A stretch of 64,000 nt of DNA, taken from positions 124,001 through 188,000 of the forward strand of contig JBMNFI010000001.1 in NCBI GenBank assembly GCA_050949225.1, given 5' to 3'. The position numbers and the translations under genes are program-made. The stretch is from JBMNFI01 sp050949225. Lineage in GTDB: Bacteria > Bacillota > Dehalobacteriia > UBA4068. Shown piece by piece: positions 16,160 to 25,497 of this stretch. Numbering within the stretch: position 1 is the stretch's first letter; every line of letters begins with the position of its first letter. The notes beneath the pieces were generated by a model. That model saw nothing but the letters and a program-made list of their open reading frames with translations, had not been told where the DNA came from and searched no databases.

Positions 16160-17070
16160 TGGCTGATTTACGAGTTAAGGTTGCCGACATGGATTTAAAA
16201 AATCCCGTTTTGACGGCCTCGGGGACCTTTGGATATGGTAAAGAGTTTGCAGAACTATACGACTTATCCGTTTTAGGTGGGATTGTGGTAAAGGGTACCA
16301 GTTTGGAAGCTAAAAAGGGTAATCCTCCCCCACGTGTAGCAGAGACTCCTGCAGGGATGCTAAACAGCGTTGGTTTGCAAAACCCCGGAGTTGATAAGGT
16401 GGTAGAGGAATTTTTACCTTATTTAGCTCAGTATGATACTACAAAAATCGTCAATGTTTGTGGGGATGATTTGCCGGGCTATGCTGCTGTGGTATCAAAA
16501 CTAGCGAATAATCCGCAGGTAGATGCTTTAGAAATAAACATTTCCTGCCCTAATGTGCAATGCGGCGGTTTGGCTTTTGGCACTGATTCCCAGATGGTGT
16601 TTGAGATCACAAAAGCTTTGCGCAAGCTAACCAAGCAGCCCTTGATTATCAAATTATCACCTAATGTTACAGATATTGCGGAAATCGCTCGGGCCGCCGA
16701 AATGGCCGGTGCGGATGCGGTTTCTTTGATCAACACCTTGTTGGGGATGGCCATTGACACAAAAAGCAGACGCCCGATAATGCCCAATATTACGGGGGGG
16801 CTTTCCGGCCCGGCAGTAAAGCCGGTGGCTTTGCGCATGGTTTGGCAAGTGGCTCAGGCGATTAAAATACCTGTGATCGGTTTAGGAGGAATCATGACCG
16901 GTGATGATGCAGTGGCTTTTATGTTGGCTGGTGCCACCGCCGTGGAAATCGGTTCAGCTAATTTTTATGATCCTTTGGCCGCTCCAAAGATCATACAGGA
17001 AATAGAAGAATGGCTGGTCATTGAAGGAGTTAAGGATGTTAAAGAAATTATTGGCGGTTTAATAATATAA
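16159..17070 (+). CDS. pyrD: Dihydroorotate dehydrogenase B, catalytic subunit
   Basis: A 303-residue class 1B dihydroorotate dehydrogenase, an FMN TIM barrel. The catalytic Cys is in EINISCPNVQCGG, the conserved start LKNPVLTASGTFGYG is present, and the FMN phosphate-binding loops include IGLGGIMTGDDAVAFMLAGA. Class 1B is supported by the adjacent pyrK. No other pyr genes are in this window, and no PyrR-type attenuator was recognised. It ends a plus-strand run and is followed by a terminator shared with the convergent rnf operon. Confidence 0.95.
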   Translation: MADLRVKVADMDLKNPVLTASGTFGYGKEFAELYDLSVLGGIVVKGTSLEAKKGNPPPRVAETPAGMLNSVGLQNPGVDKVVEEFLPYLAQYDTTKIVNVCGDDLPGYAAVVSKLANNPQVDALEINISCPNVQCGGLAFGTDSQMVFEITKALRKLTKQPLIIKLSPNVTDIAEIARAAEMAGADAVSLINTLLGMAIDTKSRRPIMPNITGGLSGPAVKPVALRMVWQVAQAIKIPVIGLGGIMTGDDAVAFMLAGATAVEIGSANFYDPLAAPKIIQEIEEWLVIEGVKDVKEIIGGLII

Positions 17071-17077
17071 TACAATA

Positions 17078-17120
17078 AAAATAACAGCAAAAAGGGCTGA
17101 ACCCTTTTTGCTGTTATTTT
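17078..17120. terminator. Bidirectional terminator between pyrD and rnfB
   Basis: A perfect 19-bp stem (17078-17096 with 17102-17120) with loop CTGAA has A-rich and T-rich flanks, so it can work in both directions for the convergent pyrD and rnf transcripts. Confidence 0.9.
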
Positions 17121-17136
17121 TATGCTTAATTTGTTT

Positions 17137-17973
17137 TTAGTTTTTCTTAGAGGTTTTTTGTTTAGCAGTCGGTCTTTTAGGTAAAGTAATGATACAATTT
17201 CGAGGGCAAACTTTAGCGCAAAGACCACAGTTAACACATTTATCATAATCTATAACGGCATGAGTCCAGTTATTAATCGAGATGGCATCAAATTTACAGG
17301 CTTTTATACATAAGTTGCAGGAAATGCATCCTACTTTACAGGCTCTTTTTGTTTTTGCATCACTAAGCTCAGTCATGCAGGCCACATAGGTGCGAGCATT
17401 ACCCGGGATAATGTCGATCAAATTATTGGGGCAGGCATTTTGACAAAGACCGCAGCCGATACATAAATCCCGATCAATTTTAGCTAAACCATTTTCTACA
17501 TGGATGGCATTATAAGGACAAGTTCGCTGACAATCGCCATAACCAAGACAGCTTTGCGGACAGATGAAACGACCTCTGTAAAACCTTTTATTGGCCTTAC
17601 AAGTGGGAATGCCACGATAATCCATTTTTAAACTACTTTCAAAAAGACTGCCGCCACAGCGTACGATGGCAAAATTTTTACTTGAAGCTTGAAAATCCAC
17701 CCCTAATATTTCGGCTAATGCTTTAGCCGTTTGATCACCGCCGGGTGGACAAAGATTAGTATTAATATCATGATCATCCGTCAAAGCCACAGCATATTCA
17801 TAGCAGCCCGCAAAACCACAGGCACCACAATTGACGCCGGGGAGGGCGGCGAGCAAATCCTCTGTTAGAGGGTTAATTTCAACGGCCATAGCTTTATGTG
17901 CTATGGTCAAGATGATCCCGGCTATCGTGCCGATAACGGCCATTACCAAGATAGGAATTAAATAAGAGAACAT
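17137..17973 (-). CDS. rnfB: Rnf complex subunit RnfB (ferredoxin-accepting iron-sulfur subunit)
   Basis: A 278-residue RnfB. It has an N-terminal membrane helix (about residues 5-28), a 4Fe-4S segment GVNCGACGFAGCYEYA with a later Cys in NLCPPGG, then several ferredoxin-like CxxCxxCxxxC motifs (for example CIGCGLCQNACP, CISCNLCIKACK and CVNCGLCAKVCP). It accepts electrons from ferredoxin and feeds the ion-pumping Rnf complex. It is the last gene of the rnfCDGEAB operon, the gene order of clostridial and acetogen Rnf. The C-terminal Lys-rich tail is short. Confidence 0.95.
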   Translation of the reverse strand: MFSYLIPILVMAVIGTIAGIILTIAHKAMAVEINPLTEDLLAALPGVNCGACGFAGCYEYAVALTDDHDINTNLCPPGGDQTAKALAEILGVDFQASSKNFAIVRCGGSLFESSLKMDYRGIPTCKANKRFYRGRFICPQSCLGYGDCQRTCPYNAIHVENGLAKIDRDLCIGCGLCQNACPNNLIDIIPGNARTYVACMTELSDAKTKRACKVGCISCNLCIKACKFDAISINNWTHAVIDYDKCVNCGLCAKVCPRNCIITLPKRPTAKQKTSKKN

Positions 17974-18011
17974 TAATATAAAGCTCCTTAATATTTCGAT
18001 AGAAAATTAAA

Positions 18012-18605
18012 TCAGGCGCCAAAGAGTCCTTCGATAATGCCGCTAAATCCAATGAAGGATAAAGAGACAATGGAGGCGGAAATTAAGACGGCTGGTGTTC
18101 CTTTAAAAGCCTCCGGAAAATCACTATTTTCAATATGCCCTCTAATGCCGGCAAATAAACCTAATGCCAGCATAAATCCCACTCCTGCGCCGAAAGAATG
18201 TAAAAGCGATTGACCATAGGTATAAGCAGAATCGATATTTAAAATACACACACCGAGTATGGCGCAGTTGGAGGTGATCAAAGGCAGATAGATTCCTAAT
18301 GAACGGTATAAAGAGGGCAGATATTTTTTCATCGCTATTTCAATTAATTGCACCAGAAAAGCCATTACTAAAATAAAAATGATCGTTTGTAAATAAGTAA
18401 TTTCAAAGCGTGCCAGCAATCCATAATAAATCGGGTAGGTGACGGCTGTGGCCAGCACCATGACAAAAATTACAGCAAAACTCATGCCCATGGCCGAATC
18501 CATCTTTTTCGAAACACCTAAAAAGGGGCAAACTCCCAAGAATTTTACCAGCACAAAGTTGTTAACCAAAACGGCACTGAGGATAATGGCCATCATTTCT
18601 TTCAT
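18012..18605 (-). CDS. rnfA: Rnf complex membrane subunit RnfA
   Basis: A 197-residue, six-helix membrane protein. The N-terminal VNNFVLVKFLGVCPFLGVSK matches RnfA/NqrE. The Cys in GVCPF contributes to the intramembrane 2Fe-2S cluster shared with RnfE (NqrD/NqrE in the homologous Nqr complex). It starts immediately after rnfE with a one-base overlap at 18605. It is part of the ion channel that conducts Na+ or H+ as electrons pass from ferredoxin to NAD+. Confidence 0.95.
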   Translation of the reverse strand: MKEMMAIILSAVLVNNFVLVKFLGVCPFLGVSKKMDSAMGMSFAVIFVMVLATAVTYPIYYGLLARFEITYLQTIIFILVMAFLVQLIEIAMKKYLPSLYRSLGIYLPLITSNCAILGVCILNIDSAYTYGQSLLHSFGAGVGFMLALGLFAGIRGHIENSDFPEAFKGTPAVLISASIVSLSFIGFSGIIEGLFGA

Positions 18606-19279
18606 TATTTAATGCAACTCCCTTCATTTTGACACGTTTCAGCTGAGGAACAGGAGTCACAGCCAAAGTCATTTCGTTTAGCGGCTTTGCCTTTAGATAA
18701 ATGATTGATGAGTGCAACCAAGCAGCCAAAAACGAAGAAAGCGCCGGGAGCCAGCATAAAGATGGAGATAGGCTCAGCATAAGGAATTTTATCGATAAAA
18801 TTTAAGCCAAACCAGGAACCATTACCCAAAATCTCTCTGATAGATCCTATGAGAAACAGTGCCAGCGTAAAGCCAATACCAAAGCCCAGTCCATCCAGGA
18901 TCGAATTAAAGGGATTATTTTTGCCGGCAAAAATCTCAGCACGGCTGATAACTACACAGTTGACAGCAATCAGGGGAATAAAAAGACCCAAAGCTTTATC
19001 TAATTCCGGTAGATAAGCCTTTAATAACAAACTGACAACGGAAACAAAACCGGCAATTATTACAACATAGCAGGGGATACGGATGGTGTCAGGTATGACG
19101 TTTTTAACCAGGCTGATCACAAGATTAGAGCAAACCAGAACTGCCAAAGTAGTTATCCCCATGCCCAGGCCATTGATAGCAGTACTTGTAACAGCCAAAG
19201 CCGGACAAATACCCAAAAGCATAATGAGAACGGGGTTTTCTCTTAAAATACCATTAGTCAGGATATTTATCTTTTTCAT
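18605..19279 (-). CDS. rnfE: Rnf complex membrane subunit RnfE
   Basis: A 224-residue, six-helix membrane protein homologous to RnfA and NqrD. The cluster Cys is in ENPVLIMLLGICPALAVTS, and a matching inverted repeat-like half contains IPLIAVNCVVISRAE. A C-terminal cytoplasmic tail has several Cys (FGCDSCSSAETCQNEGSC), an addition seen in some clostridial RnfE proteins whose function is unknown. It overlaps rnfG by four bases. Confidence 0.94.
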   Translation of the reverse strand: MKKINILTNGILRENPVLIMLLGICPALAVTSTAINGLGMGITTLAVLVCSNLVISLVKNVIPDTIRIPCYVVIIAGFVSVVSLLLKAYLPELDKALGLFIPLIAVNCVVISRAEIFAGKNNPFNSILDGLGFGIGFTLALFLIGSIREILGNGSWFGLNFIDKIPYAEPISIFMLAPGAFFVFGCLVALINHLSKGKAAKRNDFGCDSCSSAETCQNEGSCIK

Positions 19280-19827
19280 TTGTCGGAACCTCCTGTTTGT
19301 GGTATTTTAGCAAATTGAGCCAAAGCTACATCCGCCGCCGCAAAAATTGCATCAGATGTCACAGTTGAACCGGTGATTGCTTCTATTTGCGTAGCATTTT
19401 CTTCTCCTGTACGGGTAATTTTATTTTGCTCCAGATATTGGGAAAGATATTCAGGGGTCATAACCTTAGTGCCAAGACCCGGGGTTTCCTCGTGTTCCAT
19501 AACTTTAATACCGACGATTTTACCATCTTGGTCAAGTCCGGTCATTACGATAACCTCTCCGCCAAAACCCATGCCAAAAGAGGTGATGACATAGCCGCTG
19601 CCATTATTGGCGGCATAGACATCCTTGACATTTTCTAATAGTTCAAGATGTTGCTGCGTAAAGCCATCACTGCCTTCAGGAAGCACTTCTGCTCGAATCA
19701 GATCCGCATTTTTATTACTGATTTCTTCGATCAGCGGTTCTGTAAGATGGTGTGTTACAACCAGGGCCGTTGTTACAACGACACAGATTATTAATAAAAC
19801 AAATACGGGGGTGAAATATTGTTTCAT
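19276..19827 (-). CDS. rnfG: Rnf complex subunit RnfG (covalent FMN)
   Basis: A 183-residue protein with one N-terminal membrane helix (about residues 6-26) and an extracytoplasmic FMN-binding domain. The flavin attachment motif is EAITGSTVTSDAI, with FMN expected on the second Thr-containing SxTT/SGATxT-like position, as in NqrC and RnfG. ETPGLGTKV upstream is also typical. It lies between rnfD and rnfE with four-base overlaps on both sides. Confidence 0.94.
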   Translation of the reverse strand: MKQYFTPVFVLLIICVVVTTALVVTHHLTEPLIEEISNKNADLIRAEVLPEGSDGFTQQHLELLENVKDVYAANNGSGYVITSFGMGFGGEVIVMTGLDQDGKIVGIKVMEHEETPGLGTKVMTPEYLSQYLEQNKITRTGEENATQIEAITGSTVTSDAIFAAADVALAQFAKIPQTGGSDK

Positions 19828-20780
19828 TCCCTAAACCCCCTTTTAAGCTTTTTACAGAAAATATTATCTATCAGCGGTACAAGAAGGTTCATAAACAAAA
19901 CCGCAAAGGAGACACCTTCGGGATAAGAACCAAAAAGACGAATAATCATTGTCAAGCCGCCGCAGCCTATACCAAAAATAGCTCTGCCCAGTATACTGAC
20001 GGGTGAGGTGGTATAATCAGTAGCGATAAAGAAAGCGCAGAGCATGGCTCCACCGGCACAAATATGGAAAATTGGATCCTGTCCGACCAATAGAGAAATT
20101 ACTGTTATTGTTCCCAAAAAGGAGAGGGGTATCACAGGGTGAACAACTTTTCTGATGACTAAGTAAACACCGCCGATAAGTAGCGCCAAAGCGCAGGTTT
20201 CACCTAAAGATCCACCGATAAACCCTAAAAACATTTCCATATTTGAAGGGATCAACTCTAATTTGTCCATGGCCAGTAATGCCAAAGGGGTGGAGCCCGT
20301 TACAGCATTTATGCCATGAGGTAGTGGGATCAACCAACTAGTCATGGGGGTAGAAAAGGATAACAATAAAACCACACGGGCAGTGTTAGCCGGGTTGACA
20401 AAATTTTGTCCCAGTCCACCAAAAAGCTGTTTAACAATAACAATAGCGACAAAGCAGCCAATAATAGCCATCCAGAAAGGAAGGGTGGAAGGTAGACAAA
20501 AAGCCAACAGTATTCCTGTTACGACGGCGCTTAAGTCGGAGATCGTGTTAACACGTTTGGTTATCTTTCTGAATAAAAATTCAAATAAAAGACAAAATGC
20601 GACGCAAAGCAACGTCATGATAATAGCTCGTGAACCAAAAATTACCCCAGACATTACAAAAGCCGGCATTAATGCAATAATTACATCTAACATAATTTTT
20701 CGGGTGCTTTGATTGCTGGTGATATGGGGTGCAGCATTAATTAGCAGGCGAGGGGATAATTGAGGGTTCATTTGAATCAT
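19824..20780 (-). CDS. rnfD: Rnf complex membrane subunit RnfD (covalent FMN)
   Basis: A 318-residue polytopic membrane protein with about nine to ten helices, homologous to NqrB. The covalent flavin site is in AVTGSTPLALLAM, where the Thr of GSTPLA carries FMN. FGGLGQNFVNPANTARVVLL is a signature of the family. It overlaps rnfC by four bases and rnfG by four bases, indicating tight translational coupling. An alternative start is three codons downstream (MNPQLSP). Confidence 0.95.
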   Translation of the reverse strand: MIQMNPQLSPRLLINAAPHITSNQSTRKIMLDVIIALMPAFVMSGVIFGSRAIIMTLLCVAFCLLFEFLFRKITKRVNTISDLSAVVTGILLAFCLPSTLPFWMAIIGCFVAIVIVKQLFGGLGQNFVNPANTARVVLLLSFSTPMTSWLIPLPHGINAVTGSTPLALLAMDKLELIPSNMEMFLGFIGGSLGETCALALLIGGVYLVIRKVVHPVIPLSFLGTITVISLLVGQDPIFHICAGGAMLCAFFIATDYTTSPVSILGRAIFGIGCGGLTMIIRLFGSYPEGVSFAVLFMNLLVPLIDNIFCKKLKRGFRE

Positions 20781-22090
20781 GATGGTTGCTCTCCTTTCCT
20801 AACCAATTCTTTAGCGGCACTATTGATAAAGGAAACCTGTATCTTGGCAGGACAAACATAAGAGCAACAGCCACACTCTATGCATAAAAGGGTATCATGT
20901 TCTAAAAGTTCATCCAGATCCCCCTTTTTATAAGCTTTATTAATCTTCATCGGATAAAGACCCATAGGGCATGCAAAAGCACAGCGTGCGCAATTTATGC
21001 AGGCACTCTCTTTTGGTAAATAGGCCCAGGTTTCATCGAAAACCAAAATAGCATTGTTGTGTTTAATAATAGGCGTTTGATCACTGTAAATAGAGCGCCC
21101 CATCATAGGGCCGCCCATAATAATTTTACGGGGCTTTTTTTTGTAACCGCCGCAAAACTCTATCACATCCATAATAAGGGTGCCAATCAGCACCTCTATA
21201 TTTTTAGGATTAGAGACGGCAGGTCCATCGACAGTAATTTTTTTACTAATCAAGGGCATGCCGGTTTTAAGATAGTTTCCCAGTGTTTCGACAGTTGTAA
21301 TATTGGAAACGATTACGCCAATATCGGCCGGCAGATGTCCTAAAGTAAGGATCTTACCGGTTGTTTCATAAATCAGAACACGTTCAGCCCCTTGGGGATA
21401 ATCATTACGCAGGGGGACAATCTTTATTTGGGGTAAATCCCGACTGAGTTCCCGGAATTTTTCAATGGCAGCAGGTTTATTTTTTTCGATACCGATATAA
21501 CAGTTGGCGATCTCTAAATAATTCATTATTTCTTTGATGCCATGGAAAATATTTTCACTTTCTTCCATCATGTTACGATAATCGGAGGTTATAAATGGTT
21601 CACATTCGGCACCATTGATAATTAAGGTATCAACCTCATGAAGGTTTTTAGGGCTATATTTAACATGGGCAGGAAAGGCAGCACCACCTAAACCAACCAG
21701 CCCACAATTACGAACTGCTTGTAAAAATTGTTCGTGATTGTTTATCTTTGGTGGTTTGATGGTAGGATGTATATCTTGTTGCCCATCCGGCTTAATGATA
21801 ACCACTTCGTTAGAAATACCTGAGGCTGCCAGAATTTTATCAATATCTATTACTTCACCGGAGACACTGGAATGAATGGGCGATGAGATCAACTCTTTGC
21901 TGTCGCCAATGATTTGCCCTACTTTTACTGTGTCACCTACTTTTACCAGTGGCGTACAGGATTTTCCAATGTGTTGTGACATGGAGATAACAATTTTATG
22001 TGGTACAGGCATTTTTTCAGTTGCCAGGTTCATGGTATTTTTGTAATGAGGCAAATTAATAGAGGGTAGTCTCCTTTTGAAAATAGTCAT
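20777..22090 (-). CDS. rnfC: Rnf complex subunit RnfC (NADH-binding)
   Basis: A 437-residue RnfC, the peripheral subunit that exchanges electrons with NAD(H). It contains the Complex-I-51-kDa-like nucleotide/FMN region with GLVGLGGAAFPAHVKY and INGAECEPFIT, followed by a SLBB-like region and two 4Fe-4S motifs, CINCARCAFACPMGL and CIECGCCSYVCPAKI. It is the first gene of rnfCDGEAB. No strong sigma-A promoter was found in the approximately 200 bp upstream; a TACAAT -10 with a poor -35 is the best candidate. Confidence 0.95.
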   Translation of the reverse strand: MTIFKRRLPSINLPHYKNTMNLATEKMPVPHKIVISMSQHIGKSCTPLVKVGDTVKVGQIIGDSKELISSPIHSSVSGEVIDIDKILAASGISNEVVIIKPDGQQDIHPTIKPPKINNHEQFLQAVRNCGLVGLGGAAFPAHVKYSPKNLHEVDTLIINGAECEPFITSDYRNMMEESENIFHGIKEIMNYLEIANCYIGIEKNKPAAIEKFRELSRDLPQIKIVPLRNDYPQGAERVLIYETTGKILTLGHLPADIGVIVSNITTVETLGNYLKTGMPLISKKITVDGPAVSNPKNIEVLIGTLIMDVIEFCGGYKKKPRKIIMGGPMMGRSIYSDQTPIIKHNNAILVFDETWAYLPKESACINCARCAFACPMGLYPMKINKAYKKGDLDELLEHDTLLCIECGCCSYVCPAKIQVSFINSAAKELVRKGEQPS

Positions 22091-22263
22091 AGGTTGGTTA
22101 CACGTTCCTTGCCTTTTTATTAAATTTTATTTTTTAATACATTTAATTGTAACATAAAAAGCTATAATTGACTAGGTTTTTTTAAGAAGGAATAGTGTGT
22201 TTACCGCTATATGATGGGCTTTTGTGTTGTATGGGTGATAAATACTTACTTTATTGTTTTTCT

Positions 22264-22304
22264 AAATAAAAAATGCCGCCGACCATCTCTAGCGGTCAGC
22301 GACA
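22264..22304 (-). terminator. Terminator of the tRNA-Arg transcript
   Basis: Read on the minus strand, TGTCGCTGACC pairs with GGTCGGCGGCA (plus-strand arms 22294-22304 and 22274-22284) with G-U wobbles, and is followed by a T-rich run. It lies 20 nt after the tRNA. Confidence 0.75.
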
Positions 22305-22323
22305 TGAAAAATAGATTGATATT

Positions 22324-22398
22324 TGGTACGCCTGATAGGAATCGAACCTACGCATCCGGCTCCGGAGGCCGGTGCTCTATCCACTGAGCTACAGGCGC
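22324..22398 (-). tRNA. tRNA-Arg (anticodon CCG)
   Basis: On the minus strand the sequence folds as a 75-nt cloverleaf starting GCGCCTG and ending CAGGCGTACCA with an encoded CCA. The D-loop AGCTCAGTGGATAGAGC, the anticodon loop CTCCGGA in a CCGGC/GCCGG stem, and GGTTCGATTCC in the T-arm are all present. Anticodon CCG reads CGG arginine codons. It stands alone between the rnf operon and dinG. Confidence 0.96.
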
Positions 22399-22529
22399 AT
22401 AGAGGATTGGTTAATAATGCTTATTAATTTTATCCTAAAAGACGGGGCAAGTCAATAACAAAGATGTTTGAGTCCGAGTCGCTCTTGTGCTATTATTAAA
22501 GTCAGATAAAAAGGAAACCAGGTGAATAA

Positions 22530-25340
22530 ATGAAAACAGAATATGTAGTAATAGATACCGAAACCACCGGTTTTGATGCCAAAAACTGTGCTATTATCGA
22601 AATTGCGGCGGTAAAATGGGATAAAGGCTTAATCAAAGAGGGGTTTACTTCTTTAATAAATCCCGGGCAGCCTATTCCGGAAGAGATTAGTGATATTACC
22701 GGTATTACAGATGAAATGGTCAAAGAGCAGCCGTTGATTCAAGATGTGATTCCTCGTTTGGAAAAATTTATTGGTGATGCTGTTTTAGTGGCTCATAATG
22801 CTCCTTTTGATAAATCTTTTATGGATAATGTCTGGTCGTTGGAAAATCAGTGGCTGGACTCTATCACTTTGGCACAAATTGTTTTTCCCACCGCCGGAAC
22901 ATATTCCTTGGGTTTTTTGTGTCAATATTTAGGCATAGAAAATACTGATGCTCACAGGTCGCTATCAGATACTAAGGCCACGGCGGAATTATTTGGACGC
23001 TCTTTGCAAGAGCTTGCAGCTCTCTCTTGGCCGATCAAAAGAGAGCTGCTGGAGATGGTTAAAGATGATGAAAGCGCACTGGGTCGTTTAATTTATCGAG
23101 AGTGCAAAAAAGATCCGCAGGTGGATGAAAAGGAGCCGTGGGATTCTGTAGTTTTGACGGCTAAGCCCGCTACAAAAGAAAGTGTGCCACGCCAACGGGT
23201 TGTTAATGAAGAATATCTGTTGAATCTAAAGGAGATCGAAAAGTATTTGACTTCTGATGAGCTTTGCGGTCAACATATCGCTGATTTTGAACCACGTCAG
23301 CAGCAGCTGGAAATGTCACAAGCGGTGGCTGAGGCTTTTAACTTACAAAATTTCCTCTTGGCAGAGGCCGGCACTGGCACCGGTAAATCTTTGGCTTATC
23401 TGTTACCGGCGGCACTTTTTGCCCTGCACTCAGGTCAACCGGTGGTTATCAGCACACATACCATCAACCTGCAGGAGCAGTTGATTAAAAAAGATATACC
23501 ACAGCTCAAGGCTATTTTAAAAGAAGAGTTCAAAGCTGCCGTGATCAAGGGGCGCAGCCATTATTTATGTTTAAATCTTTTAAAACATTATGTTTTGCAT
23601 GGTGATGACGAATTACGCTATTTTATTATGCGTCTTTTGGTTTGGGCCTCGCAAACTAGCACGGGTGACAGCGGAGAGCTGGGACTAAACCGTTTTGAAC
23701 GCTGGAAATGGCAGCGTCTTTCTGCCAGCAGAGAGAATTGCGTGGCACCTAATTGCAGCTATTGTCGAGCCGGCTGCTTTGTTTTTCAAAGCAGAAGGAA
23801 GGCCGAGACGGCTGATATTATTATCGTTAACCATTCTTTATTAGTGGCTAATGCGGGTTTAGAGACTGCTATTTTGCCGGATTTTTCTTATTTGATTATT
23901 GATGAAGCCCACCATCTGCAACGTGATGCAGAAGAGCAACTGACAGGAGTGGTGGATTTTTATGAATTAATTAAAGGTTTAGGACGCCTGAAAAAAAAAG
24001 AACGGGGCAAAACCGTTGGCATCCTGACTCAGATGGAAAAGCAAGCGCAATCAATATTTGTCAATCATCAGGAGCGAGAGCAATTTTTAATCTGCTTGAA
24101 CCAGGCGGAAGAGAAAGTTGGCGCTGTGGTGGCTGCCGGTGAAGAATTTTTTTCCTTGTTACAGGAGATTTTTTTAGCAAGAGCAGAGGTCAAAGCTTAT
24201 TTTCCGTCACGTCTTTTGATTGATAAAAAGGATCGTACAGAGGAAATCTGGCAGCAAATTGAAACTGTAGGAGATAATTTTAAGGTTAGCATAAATCTCT
24301 TGTCGCAAACCCTGTTTTCTTTGCTGGAACAGGTGACATTGCTTTCCTTACAAGATGGTGAGGACATGTTTGGTGTAGATCAAATAAAGGGACTGGCCTC
24401 TAACTTTTTGACAATAGCTGATCTAGCTGAAACTTGGCTTAAGCCGCCTGATAATGACTATGTTACCTGGTTGACCTTTACTGCCGGCGATAAAAAACCC
24501 TCTCTGCATATGGCACCGATTGATATGGGAGAATTGCTTTATGATACTTTATTATTTAATAAAAAGTCTATTGTTTTTACCTCTGCTACCTTATCGGTTG
24601 CTAATTCGTTTGCCTATTTCAAAAAAAATATTGGTCTTGATTTATTACCGGAACCACCCATCGAATTACTGGTCAGCTCGCCTTTTTATTATAATGAGCA
24701 AGCCTTATTTGCTATTTGCACCGATCTGCCGGATTGGACTAAACAAAGTGAGGTACAATGTATTGAAGCCATTGGCAGTACCTTGATAAAGCTGATAGAG
24801 TCCTCAGAGGGGCGGGCTTTGATTTTGTTTACCTCGCATGCACAGCTTAAGGCAGTATATAGAAGGATTAATAAACCGTTATCACAAAAAGGTCTTACCG
24901 TCTTGGCTCATGGAATCAACGGTAATCCCTCACAGCTTTTAAACCGTCTTAAAGAAGAAGAAAACTGCTGCCTTTTGGGGGCCAGCAGTTTCTGGGAGGG
25001 GATTGATGTGGTAGGTAGTGCTTTATCACTGGTAGCTGTGGTAAGGCTGCCGTTTTGGCCGCCTACGGATCCTTTGATGTATTCACGCATGAAAAAGCTT
25101 GAGGATGAAGGATATAATAGTTTTAATGCCTATAGCTTGCCGCAGGCTGTTATTCGTTTCAAACAGGGCTTTGGCCGTTTGATCCGCTCGGGGTATGATA
25201 AAGGTGTTTTTTGTGTTTTAGACAGACGGTTAGTAGAAAAATATTATGGACGTACCTTTGTTGAATCTTTGCCGGAAATGCAAATCGTTTGCGATACGCA
25301 TGAGGAGATTGCCGAACACGTTCGCCAGTGGTTGAAGTAA
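22530..25340 (+). CDS. dinG: DinG-family helicase with N-terminal 3'-5' exonuclease domain
   Basis: A 936-residue protein. The N-terminal domain (about 1-170) is a DEDD exonuclease like DNA polymerase III epsilon, with VIDTETTGFD, AHNAPFDKSF and HRSLSDTKATAELF. The XPD-like helicase that follows has Walker A AGTGTGKSLA, DEAH box IIDEAHH, four Cys in CVAPNCSYCRAGC for a probable 4Fe-4S cluster, and the C-terminal QGFGRLIRS motif. Gram-positive DinG proteins of this fused type act in DNA repair and R-loop or G4 processing. The gene is monocistronic, and a promoter was not clearly seen. Confidence 0.94.
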   Translation: MKTEYVVIDTETTGFDAKNCAIIEIAAVKWDKGLIKEGFTSLINPGQPIPEEISDITGITDEMVKEQPLIQDVIPRLEKFIGDAVLVAHNAPFDKSFMDNVWSLENQWLDSITLAQIVFPTAGTYSLGFLCQYLGIENTDAHRSLSDTKATAELFGRSLQELAALSWPIKRELLEMVKDDESALGRLIYRECKKDPQVDEKEPWDSVVLTAKPATKESVPRQRVVNEEYLLNLKEIEKYLTSDELCGQHIADFEPRQQQLEMSQAVAEAFNLQNFLLAEAGTGTGKSLAYLLPAALFALHSGQPVVISTHTINLQEQLIKKDIPQLKAILKEEFKAAVIKGRSHYLCLNLLKHYVLHGDDELRYFIMRLLVWASQTSTGDSGELGLNRFERWKWQRLSASRENCVAPNCSYCRAGCFVFQSRRKAETADIIIVNHSLLVANAGLETAILPDFSYLIIDEAHHLQRDAEEQLTGVVDFYELIKGLGRLKKKERGKTVGILTQMEKQAQSIFVNHQEREQFLICLNQAEEKVGAVVAAGEEFFSLLQEIFLARAEVKAYFPSRLLIDKKDRTEEIWQQIETVGDNFKVSINLLSQTLFSLLEQVTLLSLQDGEDMFGVDQIKGLASNFLTIADLAETWLKPPDNDYVTWLTFTAGDKKPSLHMAPIDMGELLYDTLLFNKKSIVFTSATLSVANSFAYFKKNIGLDLLPEPPIELLVSSPFYYNEQALFAICTDLPDWTKQSEVQCIEAIGSTLIKLIESSEGRALILFTSHAQLKAVYRRINKPLSQKGLTVLAHGINGNPSQLLNRLKEEENCCLLGASSFWEGIDVVGSALSLVAVVRLPFWPPTDPLMYSRMKKLEDEGYNSFNAYSLPQAVIRFKQGFGRLIRSGYDKGVFCVLDRRLVEKYYGRTFVESLPEMQIVCDTHEEIAEHVRQWLK

Positions 25341-25357
25341 GAATTAGACGGACAGAC

Positions 25358-25385
25358 ACAAGATTTTCACTCTGAACATAAATTA
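25358..25385 (+). promoter_or_regulatory. Candidate mother-cell sporulation promoter of the spoVM-like gene
   Basis: AC (25358-25359), 17-nt spacer, CATAAATTA (25377-25385); this fits AC-N17-CATAnnnTA and lies 37 nt before the ATG. In B. subtilis spoVM is sigma-E dependent, and the sigma-E and sigma-K -10 elements are similar. The motif is short, so chance matches are possible. Confidence 0.4.
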
Positions 25386-25413
25386 TAGCAACAAGATAAA
25401 AGGAGTGATCTTG

Positions 25414-25482
25414 ATGAAAATTTATTATATAAAACTACCCAACCCACTGCGAAACTTGTTAAAGAAAATATTTCAGCAATAA
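25414..25482 (+). CDS. spoVM: SpoVM-like spore morphogenetic micropeptide (22 aa)
   Basis: A 22-codon reading frame with a very strong ribosome binding site (AAAAGGAGTGAT) encodes MKIYYIKLPNPLRNLLKKIF followed by two Gln. It matches the N-terminal half of B. subtilis SpoVM (MKFYTIKLPKFLGGIV...) at M-K, Tyr4, I-K-L-P and Leu12, including Pro9, which is important for that peptide. The rest forms a basic amphipathic helix. SpoVM embeds in the convex outer forespore membrane and recruits SpoIVA to start coat assembly. It lacks the Gly-Gly pair and four C-terminal residues of the Bacillus peptide, so the call rests on the motif, size, ribosome binding site and the spore-forming context. Confidence 0.72.
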   Translation: MKIYYIKLPNPLRNLLKKIFQQ

Positions 25483-25497
25483 GAGCTAAAACTGACA

